Source: Rhizobacter koreensis (GTDB lineage: Bacteria; Pseudomonadota; Gammaproteobacteria; Burkholderiales; Burkholderiaceae_C). Taken from it: a stretch of DNA of 64,000 nucleotides. The translations under genes were made by a program, and so were the position numbers. Under the pieces are notes generated by a model. That model had not been told where the DNA came from, did not search any database, and saw nothing but the letters and a program-made list of their open reading frames with translations. Below are positions 19,594 through 28,315 of this stretch, piece after piece; position 1 is the stretch's first letter, and every line of letters starts with the position of its first letter. Where the stretch lies: contig NZ_JABWMJ010000001.1 in NCBI RefSeq assembly GCF_013366375.1, positions 744,001-808,000 of the forward strand, written 5' to 3'.

Positions 19594-21711
19594 ATGCTGA
19601 ATCGAATGACGCCGCCCCGGCGAGGGCGGCGGCTGTCCCGCGCGATCGCCGCCGTCGCGCTCATGTGCGGAGCGGGCGCCGCGCTCGCCAAGCCTGCCGA
19701 CCTCACCGTCGAGGCGGTCTCGACGCGCGCCGACCTGGTTTCCGGCGGGGACGTACTGGTCCGCGTCACGCTGCCGGCCGCCGACAACCCGGCGCAGGCG
19801 GTGCTCGCCCGCAACGGCACACCGCTGCCCGGGGCGTTGCACCCCGCGCCCGACGGCAACGGCTGGCTTGCCCTGGTGAGCGGCCTGCAGCTCGGCGCCA
19901 ACTCGCTCACCGTCACGTCGAACGCGGAGGTGGCGCGTCTCGACGTCACCAACCATCCGAACGGCGGGCCGATCTTCTCGGGCCCGCAGATCCAGCCGTG
20001 GACCTGCCTCCCGGGTGCGCTCGACGCCCAGTGCAACCGGCCGGTGTCGTATTCGTACTCGTACATGCCGGTCGGCAGCACGACCTTCCAGACCTACAAC
20101 CCGGCGTCGCCGCCGACCAACGTCCAGCAGATCACGGTGAACGGTCAGACCGTTCCGTACATCGTGCGGGTCGAGAGCCTGACCCAGAACCGCGACGGCG
20201 TGACGTTCGCAGTGCTGTTCAACCCGAACCAGCCGTGGACGCCGTGGGCGCCGCAGGCGGCCTGGAACAAGGGTGTGCACGTGCTGCAGGGCGCGGGCTG
20301 CGGCACCGGCTTCGAGGAAGCCGTGCCCGGCTCGCCGCTCAACGACAACGCCCTGCGCAAGGGCTTCCTCGTGGTGCAGATCAGCCTGGTCCACAACACC
20401 CACAACTGCAACCACGTGGTGCAGGCCGAGTCGGTGCTGATGGCCAAGGAGCGCGTCGCCGAGCAGTACGGCCTGTTCGACATCATCTTCGGGCAGGGCA
20501 GCTCGGGCGGTGCCATCTCGCAGCTGATGGACCAGAACGCCTACCCGGGCCTCTACGACGGCATCGTCATCAGCCACGTGTTCGTCGACAGCGACGCGTC
20601 GCGAATGGCGTCGTACGACTGCAAGGTGGTGTACGACTACTGGGCCCGGCCCGGAACGATCCCGTTCACGCCGGCGCAGCGCGAGGCCGTGGTCGGGATG
20701 ATCAGCGGCTGCGACTCGCACGTGAACACCACGCGCTACGAGGTCTACAACCCCTCGGTCGGCACCAGTTGCACGGTGCCCGCGGCATTGCGGTTCGACC
20801 AGGTCACCAACCCGACCGGCGTGCGCTGCACGCTGCAGGACTACGAGGTGAACCTGGTCGGCCGTCGCCCCGACGGCTACGCCAACGGCCGCCTCGACAC
20901 CGTTGGCCTGCAGTTCGGCCTGAAGGCGCTGCTCGCGGGGATCATCACGCCGGCGCAGTTTGTCGAGCTGAACGCCAACATCGGCGGTCACGACATCAAC
21001 TTCAATCGGATCGCGACGCGCATCACCGCCGACCGCCCGGGCCTGAAGCCTCTGTACTGGTCCGGCGCCAACAACATGATGAACAACATGAGCGAGACCG
21101 CGATCCTCGAGACGCGTCTGCTCGCGACCGACTTCCACCAGGTGTTCCACGCCTACGTGCTGCGCGCCCGCCTCGACCGCGCGCAAGGGCATCACGACAA
21201 CCACGTGCGCTGGCGCACGCTGGCGACGACCGATCCGGTGCTCACCAACGCCGCGTTCGACACCATGGTCGAGTGGCTGCGGGCGATCAAGGCCGACACG
21301 CGCAACGTGCCGAAGGCGCAGAAGGTCATCGACAACAAGCCGGCGCTGGCGCGCGATCGCTGCACCACCGGCAACGGCGTCGACCAGGACCTCGGCGTCT
21401 GCACGCGCCCGCTCGAGCTGACCCGCGTGCTCGCGGGGGCGCCCGACTCGACCGACGTCGGTGCCTGCCAATTGAAAGCACTGAACTCGGCCGACTATCC
21501 TGGCGTCGCGTTCACCGCGCAGCAGTGGCAGACCCTGCAGCAGACGTTCCCCAGCGGCGTGTGCGACTTCAGCAAGCCGCTCGTCGACATGGACTGGACC
21601 AAGCCATGGATGGACTACTCGGGCGTGCGCGGCAAGCCGATGGGCCCGGCGCCGGTGTCGGTCGACGGCCGCACCACGCAGGTCCCCGCGAGCACGACCA
21701 AGAAACGCTAA
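19594..21711 (+). CDS. Secreted DUF6351/tannase-like alpha/beta hydrolase
   Basis: A 705-residue exported protein with a signal peptide ending near ALAK (residue 33). A beta-rich N-terminal domain (about 35-115; SGGDVLVRVTLPAADNPAQA) resembles the N-terminal domain of the esterases at 58105 and 60099. A hydrolase domain with nucleophile elbow IIFGQGSSGGAISQL (Ser near 303-304) follows. Many cysteines (for example CDSHVNTTRYEV, TSCTVPAALR) suggest disulfides. I assign it to the DUF6351 group by its overall pattern; the ester substrate is unknown. GAGGAG precedes the ATG. It is followed at 13 bases by a PEP-CTERM gene. Confidence 0.72.
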   Translation: MLNRMTPPRRGRRLSRAIAAVALMCGAGAALAKPADLTVEAVSTRADLVSGGDVLVRVTLPAADNPAQAVLARNGTPLPGALHPAPDGNGWLALVSGLQLGANSLTVTSNAEVARLDVTNHPNGGPIFSGPQIQPWTCLPGALDAQCNRPVSYSYSYMPVGSTTFQTYNPASPPTNVQQITVNGQTVPYIVRVESLTQNRDGVTFAVLFNPNQPWTPWAPQAAWNKGVHVLQGAGCGTGFEEAVPGSPLNDNALRKGFLVVQISLVHNTHNCNHVVQAESVLMAKERVAEQYGLFDIIFGQGSSGGAISQLMDQNAYPGLYDGIVISHVFVDSDASRMASYDCKVVYDYWARPGTIPFTPAQREAVVGMISGCDSHVNTTRYEVYNPSVGTSCTVPAALRFDQVTNPTGVRCTLQDYEVNLVGRRPDGYANGRLDTVGLQFGLKALLAGIITPAQFVELNANIGGHDINFNRIATRITADRPGLKPLYWSGANNMMNNMSETAILETRLLATDFHQVFHAYVLRARLDRAQGHHDNHVRWRTLATTDPVLTNAAFDTMVEWLRAIKADTRNVPKAQKVIDNKPALARDRCTTGNGVDQDLGVCTRPLELTRVLAGAPDSTDVGACQLKALNSADYPGVAFTAQQWQTLQQTFPSGVCDFSKPLVDMDWTKPWMDYSGVRGKPMGPAPVSVDGRTTQVPASTTKKR

Positions 21712-21724
21712 GAGGAGAGATCCG

Positions 21725-22294
21725 ATGAATCTTCAGAAGACCATCGCACGGGCCGCACTGGCCCTCGCGGCCGCGTTCAGCATGGCCGCGCATGCCGCCC
21801 CCGAACTCGTGACCAACGGCGGCTTCGAGACCGGCGACTTCAGCGGCTGGACCACGACCAACGCACCGGGCCTGGCGTCGATGTACGGCGTCGATACCGC
21901 CGGCCCGCGCCAGGGCAACTACTCGGCGTTCTTCGCCGGCACCGCGCCTGGCGACAGCATCTCGCAGACGATCGCCACGCTGGCCAACACGAGCTACCTG
22001 CTCAGCTTCATGCTCGACGTCGATGCGAACAGCGCGAACGGCTCGTTCGTCGTCAGCCTCGGCGGCACGCCGGTCTACACGGCACCGATGTCGGCCTTCG
22101 CGTTCGGGCTGGTGTCGCTGCCGGTATGGTCGAGCGCGGCCAACGGCGTGCTGAGCTTCGCGGCCACCAACGTCGACGGCTTCTACACGCTTGACAGCGT
22201 GAGCGTCAGCGCGCTGCCGGAACCGTCGACCCTGCTCCTGATGGCTGGCGGGCTCGCCGCCGCCGCGGCGCTGCGCCGCCGCAAGGCCGACTGA
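21725..22294 (+). CDS. PEP-CTERM sorting domain protein
   Basis: A 189-residue exported protein with a signal peptide ending AHAAPE near residue 25. A beta-sandwich body follows ([20 protein letters not shown]), the common start of carbohydrate-binding-like PEP-CTERM proteins. The C-terminus is the sorting signal: [20 protein letters not shown] then RRRKAD, meaning Pro-Glu-Pro, a membrane helix and an Arg cluster. Exosortase should cleave it and route it to the outer surface or exopolysaccharide. It lies 13 bases after the DUF6351 hydrolase gene and is probably co-transcribed with it. No exosortase gene is in the window. Confidence 0.9.
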   Translation: MNLQKTIARAALALAAAFSMAAHAAPELVTNGGFETGDFSGWTTTNAPGLASMYGVDTAGPRQGNYSAFFAGTAPGDSISQTIATLANTSYLLSFMLDVDANSANGSFVVSLGGTPVYTAPMSAFAFGLVSLPVWSSAANGVLSFAATNVDGFYTLDSVSVSALPEPSTLLLMAGGLAAAAALRRRKAD

Positions 22295-22349
22295 GTCTCG
22301 TTGCTCCCGAAGCCGTCTGCCCGGGGTTCCCGCCGCGGCAGGCTTCCAG

Positions 22350-22371
22350 GCCGGCACCCGCCGGCTTTTTT
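22350..22371 (+). terminator. Intrinsic terminator after the PEP-CTERM gene
   Basis: GCCGGC-ACCC-GCCGGC forms a 6-bp stem followed by six T residues and then CTT. It lies 55 bases after the stop codon and ends the DUF6351/PEP-CTERM transcript. Confidence 0.8.
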
Positions 22372-22491
22372 CTTCCGAGGCTCGGCACCGTCCGGTTTCT
22401 CTGCTCGGGCCGCTGGTGCTTTCACCGATGGCGCCCCGCACGGCGTGCGAATCGGGTGCACGATGCGCGACTGCCGAAACCGGAACACGTC

Positions 22492-23835
22492 ATGACGCCC
22501 ACCCCCGCACGATCGACCCCGCACGTCACCGAGCTGCGCGTCATCCCCGTCGCCGGCCGCGATAGCATGCTGCTCAACCTGAGCGGTGCGCACGGTCCGT
22601 TCTTCACGCGCAACCTCGTCATCCTCACCGACAGTGCGGGCCGCAGCGGTGTCGGCGAGGTGCCGGGCGGCGAGAAGATCCGCCAGACCCTGGAGGGCGC
22701 GCGCCCGCTCGTCGTCGGCCAGCCGATCGGCGCCTGGCAGCGCGTGCTGCGCGAGGTGCAGGCGCGCTTCGCCGACCGCGACGCCGGCGGGCGCGGGCTG
22801 CAGACGTTCGACCTGCGCACCACCATCCATGCCGTCACGGCGCTCGAGTCGGCGCTGCTCGACCTGCTCGGCCAGCACCTCGAGGTGCCGGTCTGCGCGC
22901 TGCTCGGCGAAGGCCAGCAGCGCGAGGCGGTCGAGATGCTCGGCTATCTTTTTTTCGTCGGCGACCGCAGCAAGACCGACCTGCCGTACCACGATGGCAG
23001 CGACGCCGAGGACGACTGGACGCGCCTTCGCCACGAGGTCGCGCTCACCCCCGAGGCGGTCGTGCGCCTGGCCGAGGCGGCCGAGGCGCGCTACGGCTTC
23101 AACGACTTCAAGCTCAAGGGCGGCGTGCTGCGGGGCGACGAAGAGGTCGAGGCGATCCGCGCCCTCCACGAGCGCTTTCCCGACGCGCGCGTGACGCTCG
23201 ACCCCAACGGCGGCTGGCTCCTGAAGGACGCGATCCGCCTGATGCGCGACATGCACGGCATCGTCGCCTACGCCGAGGACCCGTGCGGCGCCGAAGGCGG
23301 CTTTTCGGGCCGCGAGGTGATGGCCGAGTTCCGCCGTGCGACCGGCCTGCCGACCGCGACCAACATGATCGCAACCGACTGGCGCCAGCTCAGCCACGCG
23401 CTCGCGCTGCAGTCGGTCGACATCCCGCTCGCCGACCCGCACTTCTGGACCATGGCGGGCTCGGTGCGCGTGGCGCAAACCTGCCGCGACTGGGGCCTCA
23501 CCTGGGGCTCGCACTCGAACAACCACTTCGACGTGTCGCTCGCGATGTTCACCCACGTCGGTGCCGCCGCGCCCGGGCGCGTGACGGCGATCGACACCCA
23601 CTGGATCTGGCAGGACGGCCAGCGCCTCACGAAGGAGCCGCTGCGCATCGAGGGCGGTCACGTGCAGGTACCGAACAGGCCCGGTCTCGGCGTCGAGCTC
23701 GACATGCAGGAGGTCGACAAGGCCAACCGGCTCTACATGGAGCACGGCCTCGGTGCCCGTGACGACGCCGCGGCGATGCAATATCTGATCCCCGGCTGGA
23801 GCTTCGATCCCAAGCGGCCGGCGTTCGACCGCTGA
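22492..23835 (+). CDS. gudD: Glucarate dehydratase
   Basis: A 447-residue enolase-superfamily enzyme that dehydrates D-glucarate to 5-keto-4-deoxyglucarate. Catalytic residues match E. coli GudD with an offset of two: Lys207 and Lys209 (FKLKGG), Asp237 (LDPNGG), Glu262 (AEDPCG), Asn291 (TNMIAT) and His341 ([14 protein letters not shown]). The [10 protein letters not shown] segment is also characteristic. It is the first gene of a four-gene pathway cluster. The short ribosome binding site (GGAACACGTC) is not strong. Confidence 0.94.
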   Translation: MTPTPARSTPHVTELRVIPVAGRDSMLLNLSGAHGPFFTRNLVILTDSAGRSGVGEVPGGEKIRQTLEGARPLVVGQPIGAWQRVLREVQARFADRDAGGRGLQTFDLRTTIHAVTALESALLDLLGQHLEVPVCALLGEGQQREAVEMLGYLFFVGDRSKTDLPYHDGSDAEDDWTRLRHEVALTPEAVVRLAEAAEARYGFNDFKLKGGVLRGDEEVEAIRALHERFPDARVTLDPNGGWLLKDAIRLMRDMHGIVAYAEDPCGAEGGFSGREVMAEFRRATGLPTATNMIATDWRQLSHALALQSVDIPLADPHFWTMAGSVRVAQTCRDWGLTWGSHSNNHFDVSLAMFTHVGAAAPGRVTAIDTHWIWQDGQRLTKEPLRIEGGHVQVPNRPGLGVELDMQEVDKANRLYMEHGLGARDDAAAMQYLIPGWSFDPKRPAFDR

Positions 23836-23888
23836 CGCACGGCGGGCGGAGGCTGCATCATCGGCGGCCCACACCACCAGGAGAGGAC

Positions 23889-24677
23889 ATGAGAGCGAAC
23901 CGCCTGCGGGCACTCTGGCAATCGGGCGGCGCCGCCGTCAACGGCTGGCTCGCCATTCCCGACGCGTTCTCGGCCGAGACCATGGCGCACCAGGGCTGGG
24001 ACTCGCTCACCATCGACCTGCAGCACGGTGTGGTCGACTACGCCGCGATGGTCGGCATGCTGCAGGCGATCTCGACGACGCCGACGGTGCCGATGGTGCG
24101 GGTGCCCTGGCTCGAGCCCGGCATCCTGATGAAGACGCTCGACGCCGGCGCGTATGCGGTGATCTGCCCGATGGTCAACAGCCGCGAGGACGCGGAGAAG
24201 CTCGTCGCCTACACCCACTACGCACCGCGCGGAACCCGCAGCTTCGGGCCGATCCGCTCGCTCCTCTACGGTGGCGCGGACTACCCGACGCACGCCAACG
24301 ACACCATCGTCACCTTCGCGATGATCGAGACCGCCAAGGCGCTCGACAACCTCGATGCCATCCTCTCGACCGAGGGGCTGGATGCGATCTACATCGGCCC
24401 CTCGGACCTTTCGCTCTCGCTCGGCTGCAAGCCGTCGATGGACGAGCTCGAGCCGAAGGCGGCCGAGGCCGTCGAGCACATCCTCGCGCGCGCCAAGGCG
24501 CACGGTGTGGTCGCCGGCATCCACAACAGCGCGCCCGCGGCAGCGCTCGCGCGCATCGCCAAGGGCTTCCAGTTCGTCACCATCAGCTCCGACGCGCGGC
24601 TGATGGCCGCCGGCGCGCAGCAGGTGATGGCCGAGATGAGGAAGGGCCTGCCGGCGGCACCCGTCGGGCCGTACTGA
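23889..24677 (+). CDS. garL: HpcH/HpaI aldolase, 2-dehydro-3-deoxyglucarate aldolase type
   Basis: A 262-residue class II aldolase. LTIDLQHGVVDY carries the catalytic His region, MVRVPWLEPGILMKTLDAGA and YAVICPMVNSREDAEKLVAY are the metal/substrate segments, and APRGTRSFGPIR has the conserved Arg. It should split the keto-deoxyglucarate made by GudD into pyruvate and tartronate semialdehyde. Assignment to GarL rather than another HpcH/HpaI activity rests on its place between gudD and garR. GAGAGGAC precedes the ATG. Confidence 0.82.
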   Translation: MRANRLRALWQSGGAAVNGWLAIPDAFSAETMAHQGWDSLTIDLQHGVVDYAAMVGMLQAISTTPTVPMVRVPWLEPGILMKTLDAGAYAVICPMVNSREDAEKLVAYTHYAPRGTRSFGPIRSLLYGGADYPTHANDTIVTFAMIETAKALDNLDAILSTEGLDAIYIGPSDLSLSLGCKPSMDELEPKAAEAVEHILARAKAHGVVAGIHNSAPAAALARIAKGFQFVTISSDARLMAAGAQQVMAEMRKGLPAAPVGPY

Positions 24678-24774
24678 CCCGGTCTGCGAAGACGGGCACG
24701 AGCGCACACCGACCCCGCGCCGGCACGCCTTCGGCCGATCCCGCAGCAGCGCTGCGCCGCAACCAGGAACCTCC

Positions 24775-25695
24775 ATGAAGATCGGATTCATCGGCCTCGG
24801 CATCATGGGCGCTCCGATGGCGCGCCACCTCGCGGACGCCGGGCACGAGCTGTTCGTGCACACGCGCAGCCACCTGCCCGAGCTCATCAGGCAGAGCTCC
24901 GCGACGCCTTGCGCGCACGCCGAGGAGGTCGGGGCCAAGGCCGACGTGGTCTTCACGATGGTGCCCGACACGCCCGACGTCGAGAGGGTGCTGTTCGGCG
25001 AGCACGGCGTCGCCGCGGGCCTGAAGGCAGGAGCAACGGCCGAGGATGGCCACCCGAAGGTCGTCGTCGACATGAGCTCGATCTCGCCGATGGCGACCAA
25101 GGCCTTCGCGACGCGAATCAACGAGCTCGGCGCCGACTACGTCGATGCGCCGGTTTCGGGCGGCGAGGTCGGCGCCAAGGCGGCCTCGCTCACCATCATG
25201 TGCGGCGGGCCCGAGCGCGCGTTCGAGCGCGTGCGGCCGCTGCTCGAGACGATGGGCAAGAACATCACCCTCGTCGGCGGCAACGGCGACGGTCAGACCA
25301 CCAAGGTCGCCAACCAGATCATCGTCGCGCTCAACATCGCCGCGGTCGGCGAGGCGCTCCTCTTCGCGAGCAAGGCGGGCGCCGACCCGGCCAAGGTGCG
25401 CCAGGCGCTGATGGGCGGCTTTGCCGCCAGCCGCATCCTCGAGGTGCACGGCGAGCGGATGATCAGGCGCACGTTCAACCCCGGTTTCCGCATCAGGCTG
25501 CATCAGAAGGATCTCGGTCTCGCGCTGCAGGGCGCCAGGGAGCTCGGCGTCGCCCTGCCGCAGACGGCGAGCGCGGCGCAGCTGATGCAGGTGTGCGCCG
25601 CCAACGGCATGGACGATCTCGATCACTCGGCGCTGGTCAGGGCGCTCGAGATGATGGGCGCCCACGAGGTCGCGCAGGCGGAAACCGGCTCGTGA
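24775..25695 (+). CDS. garR: Tartronate semialdehyde reductase (2-hydroxy-3-oxopropionate reductase)
   Basis: A 306-residue beta-hydroxyacid dehydrogenase with the NAD(P) motif IGFIGLGIMGAPMARHLADA at the N-terminus. It has the substrate-binding YVDAPVSGGEVGAKAASLTI and catalytic Lys in GNGDGQTTKVANQIIVALNI. The enzyme reduces tartronate semialdehyde to D-glycerate. It overlaps the kinase gene by four bases (GTGA), so both products are likely made together. Pathway position and family agree. Confidence 0.93.
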   Translation: MKIGFIGLGIMGAPMARHLADAGHELFVHTRSHLPELIRQSSATPCAHAEEVGAKADVVFTMVPDTPDVERVLFGEHGVAAGLKAGATAEDGHPKVVVDMSSISPMATKAFATRINELGADYVDAPVSGGEVGAKAASLTIMCGGPERAFERVRPLLETMGKNITLVGGNGDGQTTKVANQIIVALNIAAVGEALLFASKAGADPAKVRQALMGGFAASRILEVHGERMIRRTFNPGFRIRLHQKDLGLALQGARELGVALPQTASAAQLMQVCAANGMDDLDHSALVRALEMMGAHEVAQAETGS

Positions 25696-26987
25696 CGGCG
25701 GGCGTCGCCGACCCGCGCGCGCTGTTGCGGAGCCTCTTCGACGCCGCGGTCGCCGCGGCGCAGCCGGCGCTCTGCCTGCCGCCGCACCTGCCCGCGCCGC
25801 CGAAAGGTCGGACCATCGTGATCGGCGCCGGCAAGGCGTCGGCGGCGATGGCGCGCGCGCTGGAGGACCACTGGCACGCGCCGCTCGAAGGCCTCGTGGT
25901 CACGCGCTATGGCTACGCGGTGCCGTGCGAGCGCATCGAGATCGTCGAGGCCGCGCACCCGGTGCCCGACGCCGCCGGTCTCGCCGCCGCCCAGCGCATC
26001 GGCGCGCTCGTGCAGGGCCTCACGCCCGACGACCTGGTGATCGCGCTGATCTCGGGCGGGGCGTCGTCGCTGCTGGTCGCGCCCGCACCCGGTCTCACGC
26101 TCGCCGACAAGCAGGCCGTCAACGCCGCGCTGCTCAAGAGCGGCGCGACGATCACCGAGATGAACGCGGTGCGCCGGCACCTCTCCGCGCTCAAGGGCGG
26201 GCGGCTCGGCGCGCTCTGCCATCCGGCGCGCCTCGTCACGCTGCTGATGTCCGACGTGCCGGGCGACGACCCGATCGACATCGGCTCGGGTCCGACCGTC
26301 GCCGACCCGACGACCTGCGCCGACGCGCTCGCCATCGTCGAGCGCTACCGCATCGAGCTGGCGCCGGCGGTGCGCGCCTGGCTCGGGCGCCCCGAGGCCG
26401 AGTCCGTCAAGCCGGGCGACGCGCGTCTGGCGGGCAGCGAGGCGCGCATGATCGCGGCGCCGCAGCTCGCGCTCGACGCCGCGGCCGAGGTGGCGCGCGC
26501 CGCCGGCGTCACGCCGTATATCCTGGGCGACAGCCTCGAAGGCGAGGCGCGCGACCTCGGCAAGGCGCTCGCCGGCATTGCACGGCAGACGGCGCTGCGC
26601 GGCCAGCCCTTCCCTGGGCCGTGCGTGCTGCTGTCGGGCGGCGAGACCACGGTCACGCTGCGCGGAAAGGGGCGCGGCGGCCGCAACGTCGAGTTCCTGC
26701 TGTCGTTCGCCGTCGCGCTCGGCGGCCTCGACGGCGTGCACGCGCTGGCGGGCGATACCGACGGCGTCGACGGCGCCGAGGAGATCGCCGGCGCGTTCGC
26801 CGGGCCGGACACGCTGGCGCGCGCCTGGGCCGAGGGCATCAACCCGCGCGCCAGCCTCGACGCCAACGACGGCCATGGCTTCTTCCAGGCGCTCGGCGAT
26901 TCGCTGGTCTGCGGGCCGACGCTCACCAACGTCAACGATTTCCGCGCCATCCTGATCGACGCACCGGCGCGCGGGCGCAGCGCCTGA
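25692..26987 (+). CDS. Glycerate 2-kinase, MOFRL family (TtuD/GckA)
   Basis: A 431-residue enzyme that phosphorylates D-glycerate, completing entry of glucarate carbon into glycolysis. Visible features are TIVIGAGKASAAMARALEDH, ALISGGASSLLVAPAPGLTL, TEMNAVRRHLSALKGGRL and the C-terminal MOFRL segment GRGGRNVEFLLSFAVALGG. The GTG start overlaps the garR stop by four bases. MOFRL-type kinases usually give 2-phosphoglycerate. The substrate is supported by the operon. Confidence 0.9.
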   Translation: MTAGVADPRALLRSLFDAAVAAAQPALCLPPHLPAPPKGRTIVIGAGKASAAMARALEDHWHAPLEGLVVTRYGYAVPCERIEIVEAAHPVPDAAGLAAAQRIGALVQGLTPDDLVIALISGGASSLLVAPAPGLTLADKQAVNAALLKSGATITEMNAVRRHLSALKGGRLGALCHPARLVTLLMSDVPGDDPIDIGSGPTVADPTTCADALAIVERYRIELAPAVRAWLGRPEAESVKPGDARLAGSEARMIAAPQLALDAAAEVARAAGVTPYILGDSLEGEARDLGKALAGIARQTALRGQPFPGPCVLLSGGETTVTLRGKGRGGRNVEFLLSFAVALGGLDGVHALAGDTDGVDGAEEIAGAFAGPDTLARAWAEGINPRASLDANDGHGFFQALGDSLVCGPTLTNVNDFRAILIDAPARGRSA

Positions 26988-27199
26988 GCGGGCCGGCGAG
27001 GGGCCGGCGCTGGCCGCGCCGCGCGGAGTGCAGGCCGCGCACGCGGACCGCTGCAAGACACGGGATGGCCGAATCGCGCGAGGCTCGTCGGCGCCGCCGC
27101 CCGACGTCGGGTCGACCCTCTCCGTACAATCCCTGGCCGTGACCCCGACCGGGCGACCGCCCGGTCGCGGCGCGGGTTTCGCTTCCGAGCCACGCGTCC

Positions 27200-27940
27200 A
27201 TGAGGTCCCTGTTTCGCCACCCCGAGTTCCGCGCCGGCGTGCGCGACATGGGTTCGGTCGCGCCCGGCATCGCCACCTGGGGGCTGATGACCGGCGTCGC
27301 GATGGTCAAGTCGGGCATGAGCCTGTTCGAGGTGCTGCTGATGGGCGTGACGGTGCTCGCCGGCAGCTCGCAACTCGCCGCGATCCCGCTGATCGCCGCC
27401 GGGGCGCCGATGTGGGTGATCCTCGCGACCGCCTTCTGCGTGAACCTGCGCTTCGTCGTGTTCAGCGCGCACCTGAGGCCCTATGTGATGCACCAGCCGC
27501 TGTGGCGACGCCTCCTCAGCGGCTACTTCATGGCCGACCTCAACTACGTGCTGTTCACGAAGCGCCACCCGGAGCCGGCGACCGCGCCACGCGACATCGA
27601 GGCGCAGCACGCCTACTGGCTGGGCACGGGCCTCTCTAACTGGGTGATCTGGGTCGGCTCGAGCCTACTGGGCATCGCGCTCGCCAACTCGATCCCGGTG
27701 CACTGGGGGCTCGCGTTCGCCGGCATCCTGGCGCTCGTCGGCATCACGTGCTCGATCGGCACCAGCCGCATGCAGGCCCTCGCGGCGCTGACCGCCGGGG
27801 TGGTCGCGGTCGCGACCTTCGCGTGGCCGCTGCGCCTCAACATCGTGGTCGCGATCGGCGCCGCCGTGGCGATCTGCCTGATGCTCGAGCGGATGCGGCC
27901 GCACGCCGGCGCGCTGGCCGAGGACGGGGGCCGGCCGTGA
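27200..27940 (+). CDS. azlC: AzlC family branched-chain amino acid exporter, large subunit
   Basis: A 246-residue membrane protein starting FRHPEFRAGVRDMGSVAPGI, then TWGLMTGVAMVKSGMSLFEV and VLAGSSQLAAIPLIAAGAPM, the AzlC signature. About seven helices are predicted by eye. AzlC acts with a small AzlD partner to export branched-chain or related amino acids. The partner gene overlaps its stop by four bases (GTGA). Confidence 0.9.
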   Translation: MRSLFRHPEFRAGVRDMGSVAPGIATWGLMTGVAMVKSGMSLFEVLLMGVTVLAGSSQLAAIPLIAAGAPMWVILATAFCVNLRFVVFSAHLRPYVMHQPLWRRLLSGYFMADLNYVLFTKRHPEPATAPRDIEAQHAYWLGTGLSNWVIWVGSSLLGIALANSIPVHWGLAFAGILALVGITCSIGTSRMQALAALTAGVVAVATFAWPLRLNIVVAIGAAVAICLMLERMRPHAGALAEDGGRP

Positions 27941-28272
27941 ACGGGACCGACGCCTGGACCGTGCTCACCATCGTCGGCATGACCGGCATCACGGTGCTGA
28001 CGCGCTCGCTGTTCTTCCTGTCCGGCAAGCCCTGGTCGCTGCCGGGCTGGGCGCAGACCGGCCTGCACTACGCGCCGATGGCGGCGCTCGCGGCGGTGAT
28101 CATCCCGGAGATCGTGATGACCGACGGCGCGCTGATCTCGACCTGGAAGGACGCACGGCTCTACGCGACCGCGGTCGGCATCGCCTGGTACTTCTGGCGC
28201 CGGAGCGTGCTCGGCACCATCGTCGCCGGGATGGCGGTGTACCTGCCGCTGCACGTCGGGCTCGGCTGGTAA
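27937..28272 (+). CDS. azlD: AzlD domain protein, small subunit of amino acid exporter
   Basis: A 111-residue membrane protein with about four helices (VLTIVGMTGITVLTRSLFFL, LHYAPMAALAAVIIPEIVM, VLGTIVAGMAVYLPLHVGLG). The GTG start at 27937 overlaps the azlC stop, so expression is coupled. Size and position fit the AzlD partner. Confidence 0.88.
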   Translation: MNGTDAWTVLTIVGMTGITVLTRSLFFLSGKPWSLPGWAQTGLHYAPMAALAAVIIPEIVMTDGALISTWKDARLYATAVGIAWYFWRRSVLGTIVAGMAVYLPLHVGLGW

Positions 28273-28315
28273 GGCCCGAACGACGGCGGCTTCGACGCCG
28301 GGGTCCGGACCGGCC

